Below, piece by piece: positions 1 to 6,430 of a DNA stretch of 15,455 nucleotides. Position 1 is the first letter of the stretch. Each line of letters starts with the position of its first letter. The translations under genes and the position numbers were made by a program. Source of the stretch: M0108 sp049654905 (lineage in GTDB: Bacteria > Pseudomonadota > Gammaproteobacteria > Chromatiales > Chromatiaceae); the NCBI GenBank assembly GCA_049654905.1, contig JBASIS010000041.1:1-15455 (forward strand), in the 5' to 3' direction. The notes beneath the pieces were generated by a model. The model saw only the letters and a list, made by a program, of their open reading frames with translations, searched no databases and was not told where the DNA came from.

Positions 1-19
1 GCTGTCGCCAAGCCTACAG

Positions 20-38
20 GGACGTATTCACGGCGTCC
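20..38. repeat. Short hairpin, possible part of an interspersed intergenic repeat
   Basis: GGACG (20-24) pairs with CGTCC (34-38) around a 9-base loop. It lies in non-coding sequence between the window edge and the end of the DUF533 gene. The surrounding sequence resembles hairpin-bearing intergenic repeats I associate with Chromatiales-type genomes. That is recollection only, and no second copy is visible in this window. Confidence 0.3.
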
Positions 39-68
39 TCCACCCGCCGCCACCCGACCCTGCAGGCC

Positions 69-87
69 AAAAAACACTCTGGTGTTC
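69..87 (-). terminator. Weak Rho-independent terminator after the DUF533 gene
   Basis: Read on the minus strand, AACAC-CAGA-GTGTT forms a 5-bp stem (extendable by a G-U pair) and runs directly into a U-tract. It begins about 10 bases past the stop codon of the minus-strand gene ending at 97. The stem is short and AT-rich, so efficiency is doubtful. Confidence 0.45.
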
Positions 88-96
88 GGTCTATTT

Positions 97-918
97 CTAA
101 CCCTGGGCCAGCGCCAGCCTGACCTGCTGTTCCAACTCGGTCTTGAGGCCAGGCTCCAGGCGGAGTTGGCGCGCCAATTCCTCCAGGTAGGCCCGCTCCA
201 GAAAATGCTCCTCATTGACCACTAAGACGCTGGCGATATAGATCTCCGCCGCCATTTCCGGCGTGGTCGCGGAACGCGCTACCGCGGCGGGGTCCAGGGG
301 TTTGTTCAGCTCGGTGGCCAGCCATTGTTCAAATTCGGCATTGCCGCCGCCCAACTTGGTCAGGGCCTCCTTCATCAAGCCCTGTTCGCGTTCATCGACA
401 TGACCATCGACCTTGGCGGCGGTGACCATGGCCAGGAGTATCGCCCGCTGATGTTGCTCCGCCTGGGCCTGGGGCAGACGGTCCAGGGTCTGGGGCTCGG
501 CCTGGGGGGTGCCCGGGGCCTGGTTGGCCTGCCAATTGTTGTAGGCCTTGTAGGCAATCGCCCCCACCGCCGCCATGCCCCCGTAGGTGAGGACATTGCC
601 GACGATCTCTCTCCCGCCTTTATTGCCCAGCAGCAGACTCAGGGTGCTGCCCGCCAAGGCGCCACCACCGGCGCCGGTGAGGAAGCTACTCAGTGAGGAA
701 TTGCCGCCCTCCTGGCCCTTATTGAAGAGGCCACCCAGGACGTCCATTACCCCACCACCACCGCCACCGCCACCACCCGGCTCCTTGCCGAATAGGCCGC
801 CAAGGGCGTCCAGCGCGCCCCCACCGCTGGCCGGCCCAGCGCCCTGTCCCCCGGTCTGCTGCTTGTTGAGCAGATCCTGTCCAGACTTCAACAGTTGATC
901 AAAGAGACCATTTACCAT
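97..918 (-). CDS. DUF533 / YebE-like membrane protein with TerB-like C-terminal domain
   Basis: Protein of 273 aa. Residues 1-75 are Gly-rich and low in complexity, with a duplicated LGGLF element (about 38-43 and 60-64) separated by nine glycines. Residues about 107-125 form a probable membrane segment (GNVLTYGGMAAVGAIAYKAY). Residues about 155-270 are an acidic helical domain with the features of DUF533/TerB-like proteins (ILLAMVTAAKVDGHVDERE, then ASVLVVNEEHFLERAYLEELA). The ATG is preceded by AGGAG at 8-base spacing, which supports the start. Known relatives such as E. coli YebE are inner-membrane proteins without a settled role; some respond to envelope stress. TerB-like domains are sometimes linked to metal sensing, but nothing here shows metal binding. 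It is monocistronic in this window. The family assignment is fairly secure; the function is unknown. Confidence 0.85.
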   Translation of the reverse strand: MVNGLFDQLLKSGQDLLNKQQTGGQGAGPASGGGALDALGGLFGKEPGGGGGGGGGVMDVLGGLFNKGQEGGNSSLSSFLTGAGGGALAGSTLSLLLGNKGGREIVGNVLTYGGMAAVGAIAYKAYNNWQANQAPGTPQAEPQTLDRLPQAQAEQHQRAILLAMVTAAKVDGHVDEREQGLMKEALTKLGGGNAEFEQWLATELNKPLDPAAVARSATTPEMAAEIYIASVLVVNEEHFLERAYLEELARQLRLEPGLKTELEQQVRLALAQG

Positions 919-1063
919 GAGTTTTGCTCCTGAAGAGGTGATGGTTGATATGTGCCATGAAATACCCTGAGCAACCCCTTAGCCGCTGGCCGAAGGCTTA
1001 AGCAGGCCGCTAGGCAATTCGTTAAAGACAGGCCGAGACTAGCTCAAGTTCCTCCCCCAGATG

Positions 1064-1094
1064 CCCCTGGCTGGCCAAGCAGCCAGCAAGGGGG
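1064..1094. other. Hairpin in the 5' region between two divergent genes
   Basis: CTGGCTG (1067-1073) pairs with CAGCCAG (1080-1086) around the loop GCCAAG. An outer CCCC (1064-1067) can alternatively pair with GGGG (1090-1094) across a GCAA bulge. It sits in the 271-base gap between the DUF533 gene and the ferredoxin-reductase gene, about 100 bases before the latter's ATG. No U-tract follows, so it is not an ordinary terminator. It could be a leader structure or a protein site; no further evidence. Confidence 0.3.
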
Positions 1095-1189
1095 TATAAA
1101 TATCCCTAAGGCCAAGACAAGGAAGCAGTCCACCAAGGCCGTCCCTGGCGGGGGTAGGCCGCCACCACCCAATCTGCCGGTATTTGCCG

Positions 1190-2674
1190 ATGACCCAACT
1201 CCTGAGCCTCTCCCGTTCCGCGCGACTCGCCGGGGTGACCCGTGCCGAGATCCAGAGACACATACGGCGCGGCGACTTGACCACCTTCGAGGGTGAAATC
1301 GCGGTTAGCGACCTGTTACGGGTCTTTCCGCGGGTGAGCCTGGAAAATGACGACGCCTTGGAGCGGGTCCAGCGCATCAAGGCCGAGGCCCTGCCGCGTT
1401 CCCATGATGCCGACACCATGCTGCCCAGTCCCGAGGTGCTGGTGACCCGCCTCAAGGCCATGAGCAAGGCCCTGGTGGCCAAGGCGACGGCCCTGGATGC
1501 CGCCCAGGCCCTCCTCGACGAGGTCGAAACGCGGCTGGCCACCCTGGTCAGCCAAGGCGCGGATTCCCGGGCCCTGGCCCAGGAACTCACCGATTGGCTG
1601 GCCCAAGCCCGCCTGGAACTGGCGGCCGGCCCCCAGCCCGACCGCGAAGCCCAACTCTTTGCCAAGGACACCTTCCTGCGTCTCATGGCCGCCAATATCA
1701 AGATCATCCCCAGTGGACGTGACTTTTTCGTCGAGGGCAACGAGAGCATTCTCGATGCCTCGGTACGCGCCGGCCTCAACCTCGCCTACGGCTGCTCCAG
1801 CGGCAATTGTGGCGCCTGCAAGGCCCGGGTGGTGAGCGGCGAGGTCTGGAAGATGCGCGACCACGACTACCTCCTCAGTGCCCGCGAAAAACAGATGGGC
1901 TATATCCTGGCCTGCTCCAACACCGCCGTCACCGACCTGGTGCTAGAGGCGGCGGAGGCCCTGAGTGTCGATGACCTGCCGCGTCAGGAGATCCGCGCCT
2001 CGGTGCGCAAAAAGGAGGGGCTGGACCCGGACCTCTTGGGTCTCCAGATCCAGACCCCCCGCACCCACACCCTCCGCTTCATGGCCGGCCAGCGCGCCCT
2101 GCTGCGGCTGGAAGATGGCGCCAGCGCCGAACTCCCCATCGCCAGTTGTCCCTGCGATCCCCGCCACCTCCAGTTTCTGGTCCGGCGCCGGCCTGGTAAC
2201 CCCTTTGCCGAGGCCCTCTTCAGCGACCAGGTGCGGCCAGGCCACCTCGTCAACCTGGAGGGCCCCATGGGCCGTTTCGTCCTCGATGAATCCTCCCCGG
2301 CGCCGGCGGTCTTCATCGCCTTCGGCGAGGGCATAGCCCCGGTGCGGGGCCTGATCGAGCATGGCGTCTCCATCGATCTGATCGAATCCTTCCATCTCTA
2401 CTGGCACGCGCCGGCGGGAGACCCCTTTTCCTGCCAAAACCAGTGGCGCTGGTACCGGGCCATGAAGGACGCCCTGGATAACTTTTTCGTGACACCCATG
2501 GTCGATGCCAGCCTGGAGGACATCCTGGCCCTAGTGATTGCCGACCATCCCGATCCGGTCAGCCGGCGCTTCTATCTGGCGGGTCCGCGGGCGCGGATCG
2601 AACCGCTGGCGGCGGGCTTGCGGGATTTGGGCGTCCCCGATCATCATCTCTCCCTGGAGTTCCTGGAGCCCTGA
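1190..2674 (+). CDS. HTH-like / coiled-coil / [2Fe-2S] ferredoxin / FNR-like reductase fusion
   Basis: Protein of 494 aa with four parts. Residues 5-47 resemble a MerR-type helix-turn-helix (LSRSARLAGVTRAEIQRHI, then FEGEIAVSDLLRVFP). Residues about 52-150 are helical and probably coiled coil. Residues about 165-255 are a plant-type [2Fe-2S] ferredoxin with Cys202, Cys207, Cys210 and Cys242 (CX4CX2CX31C). Residues about 265-494 follow the ferredoxin-NADP reductase fold, but the usual flavin motif RxYS reads LPIAS, the nucleotide motif GTG reads GEG (379-381), and the CGP motif reads AGP (464-466). It may therefore bind flavin or nucleotide atypically. I chose ATG 1190 over the in-frame TTG at 1184 because the HTH starts right after it; no good ribosome site is seen for either. 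Electron transfer is the family role; the partner is unknown. It stands alone and is not obviously in an operon. Confidence 0.8.
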   Translation: MTQLLSLSRSARLAGVTRAEIQRHIRRGDLTTFEGEIAVSDLLRVFPRVSLENDDALERVQRIKAEALPRSHDADTMLPSPEVLVTRLKAMSKALVAKATALDAAQALLDEVETRLATLVSQGADSRALAQELTDWLAQARLELAAGPQPDREAQLFAKDTFLRLMAANIKIIPSGRDFFVEGNESILDASVRAGLNLAYGCSSGNCGACKARVVSGEVWKMRDHDYLLSAREKQMGYILACSNTAVTDLVLEAAEALSVDDLPRQEIRASVRKKEGLDPDLLGLQIQTPRTHTLRFMAGQRALLRLEDGASAELPIASCPCDPRHLQFLVRRRPGNPFAEALFSDQVRPGHLVNLEGPMGRFVLDESSPAPAVFIAFGEGIAPVRGLIEHGVSIDLIESFHLYWHAPAGDPFSCQNQWRWYRAMKDALDNFFVTPMVDASLEDILALVIADHPDPVSRRFYLAGPRARIEPLAAGLRDLGVPDHHLSLEFLEP

Positions 2675-2764
2675 GGCCGAGGGTCCAGGCCGCCTGGCCG
2701 CCCGTCGCGACCCCGCCCAGCCGAAGCCGACGGCAATTCCGGCTATCCGGCCCGACGGGACCCG

Positions 2765-3661
2765 CTAGCAGGACAGCGTCGCCATTTGGGGTTGCCGCTG
2801 GAGTTCCATGAGATCGTCGCGCAGGTCGCGCAATCGCTTGTCCAACCGATCGCGCTGGGTTTGATCCAGGCTGGCGGCGAGACGGATGAAGAGTTCGGCG
2901 ATACCCGCATTCATGGCGCCTCTCGCCTGATCCAGCTCGGGCGGCATCTCGCGCCAGTCCACCAGCCAGGCCGTCAGGAAGGCGCTGATCCTGGCCTCTC
3001 CCGCCCGGGCTTCCAGCAAGGCGATCAAGTCGCCGCGTTGCCGGCCGCGATAGTCGAGATACAGCTTCCGAGTCTCGGGCATGCGGCCCATGACCTCGGC
3101 CACCAGGGCCTCTTGCCCGCTCGCCAGGGGGCCGGTCCAGTCCTCGATGGTATCCACCAGGCGCCGGGTCCGTCGCTGCCGCTCGGCCGCGCCTCCGCCT
3201 TCGGCCAACCCCGCCAGATCCTCCTCGGCCTCCTCCCGGAACCGCTTGTCCAGGCTTTTGATCTGCGCCGGACTCAGCCCCGCCAGCAAGGGCGTCACCA
3301 GTGTCACCGCGAAGCGGGCCTGCCGCTGGTAGAGGTCACGGGATGAATCGATCAGGCAGGTGATGTTGCGCTCGTCGAAGCCGAGCCGGCTCGCCCGCAG
3401 GACCTGATCCGCGTAGGCGGCCAAATAGGGCAGCTCCTCGGCGCGATGGCGCGCCAGCTCCCGGGTGAGCAGGGGCTCCCAGCCCGCCACCTGAACCGGC
3501 TCCAGGTCCAGATAATCCCTGGCGTAGGCCTTCACGAAAAAATCGGCTCGATTGTAGGCGATGGTCACCGTGCTGCAACCCATCAGGGTCAGCACCCCCA
3601 CCAGGAGCACCAAGGCCAGGCGGGTCGCAAGCGGCGGCAATGGCCAAGGGTAATTCAACAC
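2765..3661 (-). CDS. DUF6279-like putative outer-membrane lipoprotein
   Basis: Protein of 298 aa. The N-terminus is a lipoprotein signal: a hydrophobic stretch at about 15-27 ends in the lipobox LMGC, with Cys29 as the lipidated residue. What follows (STVTIAYNRADFFVKAYARD, a YLDLEP motif, then long charged helices) matches the general appearance of DUF6279 lipoproteins. The rest is helical, rich in Arg and Glu, with no enzymatic motif. The start is a GTG at 3661 with no clear Shine-Dalgarno site; an in-frame TTG at 3640 would also leave a good signal peptide, so the N-terminus is uncertain. It is divergent from the small membrane protein at 3736, with only 74 bases between them and a palindromic site inside that gap. 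Residue 30 (Ser) does not signal inner-membrane retention, so outer-membrane sorting is likely. Function unknown. Confidence 0.75.
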   Translation of the reverse strand: MLNYPWPLPPLATRLALVLLVGVLTLMGCSTVTIAYNRADFFVKAYARDYLDLEPVQVAGWEPLLTRELARHRAEELPYLAAYADQVLRASRLGFDERNITCLIDSSRDLYQRQARFAVTLVTPLLAGLSPAQIKSLDKRFREEAEEDLAGLAEGGGAAERQRRTRRLVDTIEDWTGPLASGQEALVAEVMGRMPETRKLYLDYRGRQRGDLIALLEARAGEARISAFLTAWLVDWREMPPELDQARGAMNAGIAELFIRLAASLDQTQRDRLDKRLRDLRDDLMELQRQPQMATLSC

Positions 3662-3676
3662 TTTTTAATGGGATTC

Positions 3677-3705
3677 TTGCTAAAGCAGAGTTAGTGCATT
3701 AGTAT
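3677..3705 (+). promoter_or_regulatory. Candidate sigma-70 promoter for the small membrane protein gene
   Basis: TTGCTA (3677-3682) and TAGTAT (3700-3705) are 17 bases apart, each matching four of six consensus positions. The -10 box coincides with the left arm of the palindrome at 3700-3723, so a protein bound there would be expected to block or modulate this promoter. Confidence 0.45.
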
Positions 3706-3723
3706 TTACTTATCTAAATACTA
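3700..3723. promoter_or_regulatory. Perfect AT-rich inverted repeat, candidate operator
   Basis: TAGTATTTA, six bases (CTTATC), then TAAATACTA: a perfect 9-bp inverted repeat in the 74-base divergent gap between the lipoprotein gene and the small membrane protein gene. It overlaps the proposed -10 box and ends three bases before the GGAGA ribosome site. Its half-site and core recur, rearranged, at 6282-6317. Its symmetry and position fit a dimeric regulator site; which regulator is not known. A weak RNA hairpin in the leader is the alternative. Confidence 0.55.
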
Positions 3724-3735
3724 CTGGAGATTGAC

Positions 3736-3957
3736 ATGTTCAACTGTCAAGGTTTGCGCCTCGCCGTCTTCCTCTCCGCCTTCCTGCTCCTCGCCAGTCT
3801 GGCGCTCGAGTTCGCCGCGCGGCTGTTCAGCTTCCCAGCTCCTATCATGGGATTGGCCCTGTTCTCGGGGTTGGCCGCCGTCGCCGTGCTGGCGGTCACC
3901 CTGGTCGTCGCCCTCTTGCCCGGCAGCGCCCAGCGTCTGTCCGAATGCCGCAAGTGA
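3736..3957 (+). CDS. Small two-helix membrane protein, unknown function
   Basis: Protein of 73 aa that I do not recognise. Two hydrophobic segments are clear: about residues 8-32 (LRLAVFLSAFLLLASLALEF) and about 36-63 (ending in LVVALLPG), joined by a short turn containing FPAP. The C-terminal tail is short and polar and ends ECRK; Cys4 and Cys71 are the only cysteines. GGAGA lies five bases before the ATG, the best ribosome site on this side of the window, and a candidate promoter stands at the usual distance. The reading frame is therefore very likely real. It is expected in the inner membrane. It converges with the tetraheme cytochrome gene ending at 4044 and shares its control region with the divergent lipoprotein gene. 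Confidence 0.7.
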   Translation: MFNCQGLRLAVFLSAFLLLASLALEFAARLFSFPAPIMGLALFSGLAAVAVLAVTLVVALLPGSAQRLSECRK

Positions 3958-3995
3958 GGGCTGGCAGGCTCACGACAAGTTCATTATCGAGCAGG

Positions 3996-4022
3996 GGATG
4001 ATCCGGCCTGACCGGATCATCC
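3996..4022. terminator. Perfect 11-bp hairpin between convergent genes, probable bidirectional terminator
   Basis: GGATGATCCGG (3996-4006) and CCGGATCATCC (4012-4022) pair perfectly around the loop CCTGA. The hairpin lies between the stop of the small membrane protein gene (3957) and the stop of the tetraheme cytochrome gene (4044), where a two-way terminator is expected. Neither strand has a following U-tract, so it may act with Rho, as an RNA 3' end stabiliser, or as a protein site. Confidence 0.45.
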
Positions 4023-4043
4023 TGAGACTAATCCCCCCGCCGG

Positions 4044-4673
4044 CTAATCCGCCAGCAACCGTTCCGCCGTGCCCGGCAGCAGTCCAAATTCTTCCTCTAT
4101 CATCTGGTTCCAGGCCTCGCGTTTAAAGGTCTCCTGACTGGGGACATGCCGATGGACCAGATTTTCATGGCAATCGATGCAGCTTTTACCCTGGGTCTCC
4201 TCGCGATGGATGGCCGCCGTATCGGCACGCTTGCCCTGGATGGCCTCCAGGACATGGCAACGCTGACAGGTGGCCGAGTGGGTATCCCGGAACCATTGCC
4301 GCGTGGCAAAGGCGGCCTCGGGCAGATGCAGGGCATTGACGACCGGATCATCGTAATTGGCGCCAAAGAGCTGCTTCCATAGGTCCTTGCCACCCTTGAT
4401 GTGATCCCAGGTGGCGGCGAACACCCCCTCCGAGACATGACAATCCCCACACCCGGCCCGCACTCCGGAGACCGGATTGTAGTGGACCGACTTCTGGTAT
4501 TCCTCCTCGACGTAAGTCATGGAATGACAGGAGGTGCAAAATTCATTGGTGCTGGAGTAGTGATCGAACTCCAGCAGAAAGACCATGAATAGCATCCCGG
4601 CCAGGCCGCCCAGAGTCAGGGCGATGAAGATGGGGCGGCTGATGGGGATCGCGGCGAGGAACCTAGCCATCAT
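4044..4673 (-). CDS. NapC/NirT-type membrane-anchored tetraheme cytochrome c (quinol dehydrogenase)
   Basis: Protein of 209 aa. A single membrane segment at about residues 13-34 anchors a periplasmic domain with four heme sites: CTSCH (46-50), CGDCH (75-79), CQRCH (136-140) and CIDCH (165-169). The CTSCHSM start, followed by SGVRAGCGDCH, is typical of the NapC/NirT/NrfH family, which oxidises membrane quinols and passes electrons to a periplasmic partner. Met52 sits where NrfH has its heme-1 ligand. A longer frame opens at 4739, but ATG 4673 is preferred: it follows GGGAGGGG at good spacing and the protein then begins just before the membrane anchor. ATG 4670 is also possible. The start overlaps the stop of the octaheme gene by 11 bases, implying translational coupling and a shared function. 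It corresponds to the HaoC/cM552 position in hydroxylamine-quinone redox modules. Confidence 0.9.
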   Translation of the reverse strand: MMARFLAAIPISRPIFIALTLGGLAGMLFMVFLLEFDHYSSTNEFCTSCHSMTYVEEEYQKSVHYNPVSGVRAGCGDCHVSEGVFAATWDHIKGGKDLWKQLFGANYDDPVVNALHLPEAAFATRQWFRDTHSATCQRCHVLEAIQGKRADTAAIHREETQGKSCIDCHENLVHRHVPSQETFKREAWNQMIEEEFGLLPGTAERLLAD

Positions 4674-6129
4674 CGCCCCCCTCCCGCTGACCAAGGCCCA
4701 GGATGGGGTTGACCTGGTTGGGATGGGCCAGCCAGCCATGACCCGCCTCGTCCGTCAGATGCCGGTCGATGATGGCCTGGGCCTCGGCCCCCGCCTCTTC
4801 CCGGACCTGTGGTAGGAAACGACCATAAAAGTTACGGCCAACCAGATACATGCCTTCCCACCAGGCATGATTGGGGCTGGCCATGGAGGCGCCATGGCGG
4901 GCACGGGCGCCCTCGTCGTGCCAGAGTTCCCAGTAAGAGAACTCCAGGGGCTCGTCAAAGGCGAGCGGGGTCAGATAGCCCCCTTGGTAGAGGTCATCCA
5001 TGATGGCCTTCGCCGGCTCGGCGAACTTGGTATTGAACAACTCCACGACATTGTCGAATTGCTTCATGAAACCCTGGGTGAGGGCCTTGCTATGGCATTC
5101 CAGGCACACCAGGCTCATGACCTCGCGACGGCGCTCGGGCGTCACCACCGCTTTCACCTTGGCCAGGCTGCCGTCCAGCTTAGGGATTTCCTCACCCCGC
5201 TTGGGCACGGGTGCCCCCGCGGGGATCCCCAGCTTACCCCCATCCTCCAGCAGCACCAGATACTGGCGCTGGGACACGGGCGAATTGAGGGCCCAGGCAT
5301 TGCGCATGCCCACGTCGTGGGTCGAGGGCAACTTGCCGGCCGCCCCCATGTGACAGGTGGCGCAGGTAGGTGCCGCCGTGTAGTCCTTGCCAGCGACCCA
5401 CTCGGGTGCATCCAGGTTCATGCGATGCCGCTGGGACGCGAAGAGCATGCCGTGCTTGGAGGCCGCGAAAATTTCCGCGTCGGGGGAGTCGGGCCCGGAA
5501 TGGCAGCGCGCGCAGGCCTCCGGCTCCCGGGCCTGGGCCTTGGAGAAGAGGTGCCGGCCATGACAGGCCGAGCAGGAGCCCCTGGAGCCATCCGGGTTGA
5601 TTCGGCCAATGCCGGAATTGGGCCAGGTATCCGGGTCCAGGGTGCCATCCCCCTTCACCTTGACCTGGGAGCCGTGACACTGGTCGCAGCCTGCGGCCTG
5701 CACCGCCACCCCGGTCAAGTTGTCGGCCAGGGCCGGAATGCGGTCCTTAATGAGGCTGTAGGCCTCGGCATGGACCGAACCCTGCTGGTCCCGGAATTCG
5801 GCCTCGTGACAGCGCGCGCAATCCTGGGGCGACACGATGGTGGCGATGACCTGGCCCTCGTGCTTGATGGCGTCCGGTTCCGCCGCCTCGGCCTGATGAC
5901 AGTCCATGCAATTGACCCCGGCCTTGGCATGAGCGCTCTCCCGCCACTCCTGGGCCAACCCCGCCGAGGACTTGGTATGGCAGTTCACGCACTCCTCGCC
6001 CACCGGATTGCCCCAGTGACTGGGATCCAGGGACACCTGGGCCGCCATCAGGGGCTCCGCAAACCAGAATAAACCGAGCGCGGCGCCGATCCGGGCAGCG
6101 GACATCAAGCCGATGGGGATGTCGGGCAT
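4663..6129 (-). CDS. Octaheme cytochrome c of the hydroxylamine oxidoreductase (HAO) family
   Basis: Protein of 488 aa with a signal peptide (cleavage probably near 30, LMAAQ) and eight CxxCH sites at 47, 74, 104, 148, 186, 206, 256 and 342. The crowded first seven hemes, the isolated eighth and a heme-free helical C-terminus (about 350-488) match the HAO/octaheme nitrite reductase superfamily. Site 4 (CDQCHG, 148) corresponds by order to the catalytic heme. After heme 8 the helix carries SPNHAWWEGMY (418-428), close to where oxidative HAOs have the Tyr that crosslinks to the P460 heme; I see no Tyr at the expected spot, but this needs an alignment. Without it, the family reduces hydroxylamine or nitrite rather than oxidising hydroxylamine. 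GGAGGAAT precedes the ATG by a good distance. It is first in a two-gene operon with the NapC-type cytochrome, its likely electron donor or acceptor. Periplasmic. Confidence 0.88.
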   Translation of the reverse strand: MPDIPIGLMSAARIGAALGLFWFAEPLMAAQVSLDPSHWGNPVGEECVNCHTKSSAGLAQEWRESAHAKAGVNCMDCHQAEAAEPDAIKHEGQVIATIVSPQDCARCHEAEFRDQQGSVHAEAYSLIKDRIPALADNLTGVAVQAAGCDQCHGSQVKVKGDGTLDPDTWPNSGIGRINPDGSRGSCSACHGRHLFSKAQAREPEACARCHSGPDSPDAEIFAASKHGMLFASQRHRMNLDAPEWVAGKDYTAAPTCATCHMGAAGKLPSTHDVGMRNAWALNSPVSQRQYLVLLEDGGKLGIPAGAPVPKRGEEIPKLDGSLAKVKAVVTPERRREVMSLVCLECHSKALTQGFMKQFDNVVELFNTKFAEPAKAIMDDLYQGGYLTPLAFDEPLEFSYWELWHDEGARARHGASMASPNHAWWEGMYLVGRNFYGRFLPQVREEAGAEAQAIIDRHLTDEAGHGWLAHPNQVNPILGLGQREGGDDG

Positions 6130-6430
6130 CCGTGATTCCTCCTCTTATGAAACAGCCTGGGGCTTTTGTTGTTGTTCCCGGTTCACGCCAACTCAGGCGT
6201 CACTCGGACCGCGCCAGACGGCCGCCGGCGGGGGATTATGGGGGAGGAATTATGCTGTGGTCGGGCCAAATCAGCAAATATATTAGTATTTATATTTTTA
6301 CTTATATTACTAAATACAATAGTTTACAAAACTACTTGGTTGACGGGAGCGCCATGGGCGACAACTATAGTCTCCAGGCCGGCATTGACCGCCCCTAACA
6401 CCCTAAAGAGGCACGAGGAGACACACGACC
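6130..6430. promoter_or_regulatory. Divergent control region between octaheme and pentaheme cytochrome genes
   Basis: This 301-base gap holds no gene. Its outer parts are GC-rich, but about 6271-6335 is sharply AT-rich. Inside lie ATTAGTATTTA (6282-6292), TTTACTTAT (6297-6305) and CTAAATAC (6310-6317), the same elements in the same order as the palindrome at 3699-3721 but spread over a wider centre. The outer arms pair 8 of 9. Several AT-rich -10-like hexamers occur on both strands, so no single start point can be named. TTGACG (6340-6345) and TATAGT (6366-6371) face the pentaheme gene but are 20 bases apart, longer than ideal. GAGGAG precedes the pentaheme ATG. Confidence 0.55.

Noticed and set aside
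4674..4739. N-terminal extension of the tetraheme cytochrome to an ATG at 4739
   Set aside because: The extra 22 residues fall inside the octaheme coding sequence and are not family-like; ATG 4673 has a strong ribosome site.
4867..6072. 401-codon open frame on the plus strand opposite the octaheme gene
   Set aside because: It is an antisense shadow of a gene with eight heme motifs and a signal peptide; its own product is low-complexity and matches nothing I recognise.
6340..6371. TTGACG and TATAGT as a promoter for the pentaheme gene
   Set aside because: The 20-base spacing is too long for a convincing sigma-70 promoter; it is mentioned only within the control-region entry.
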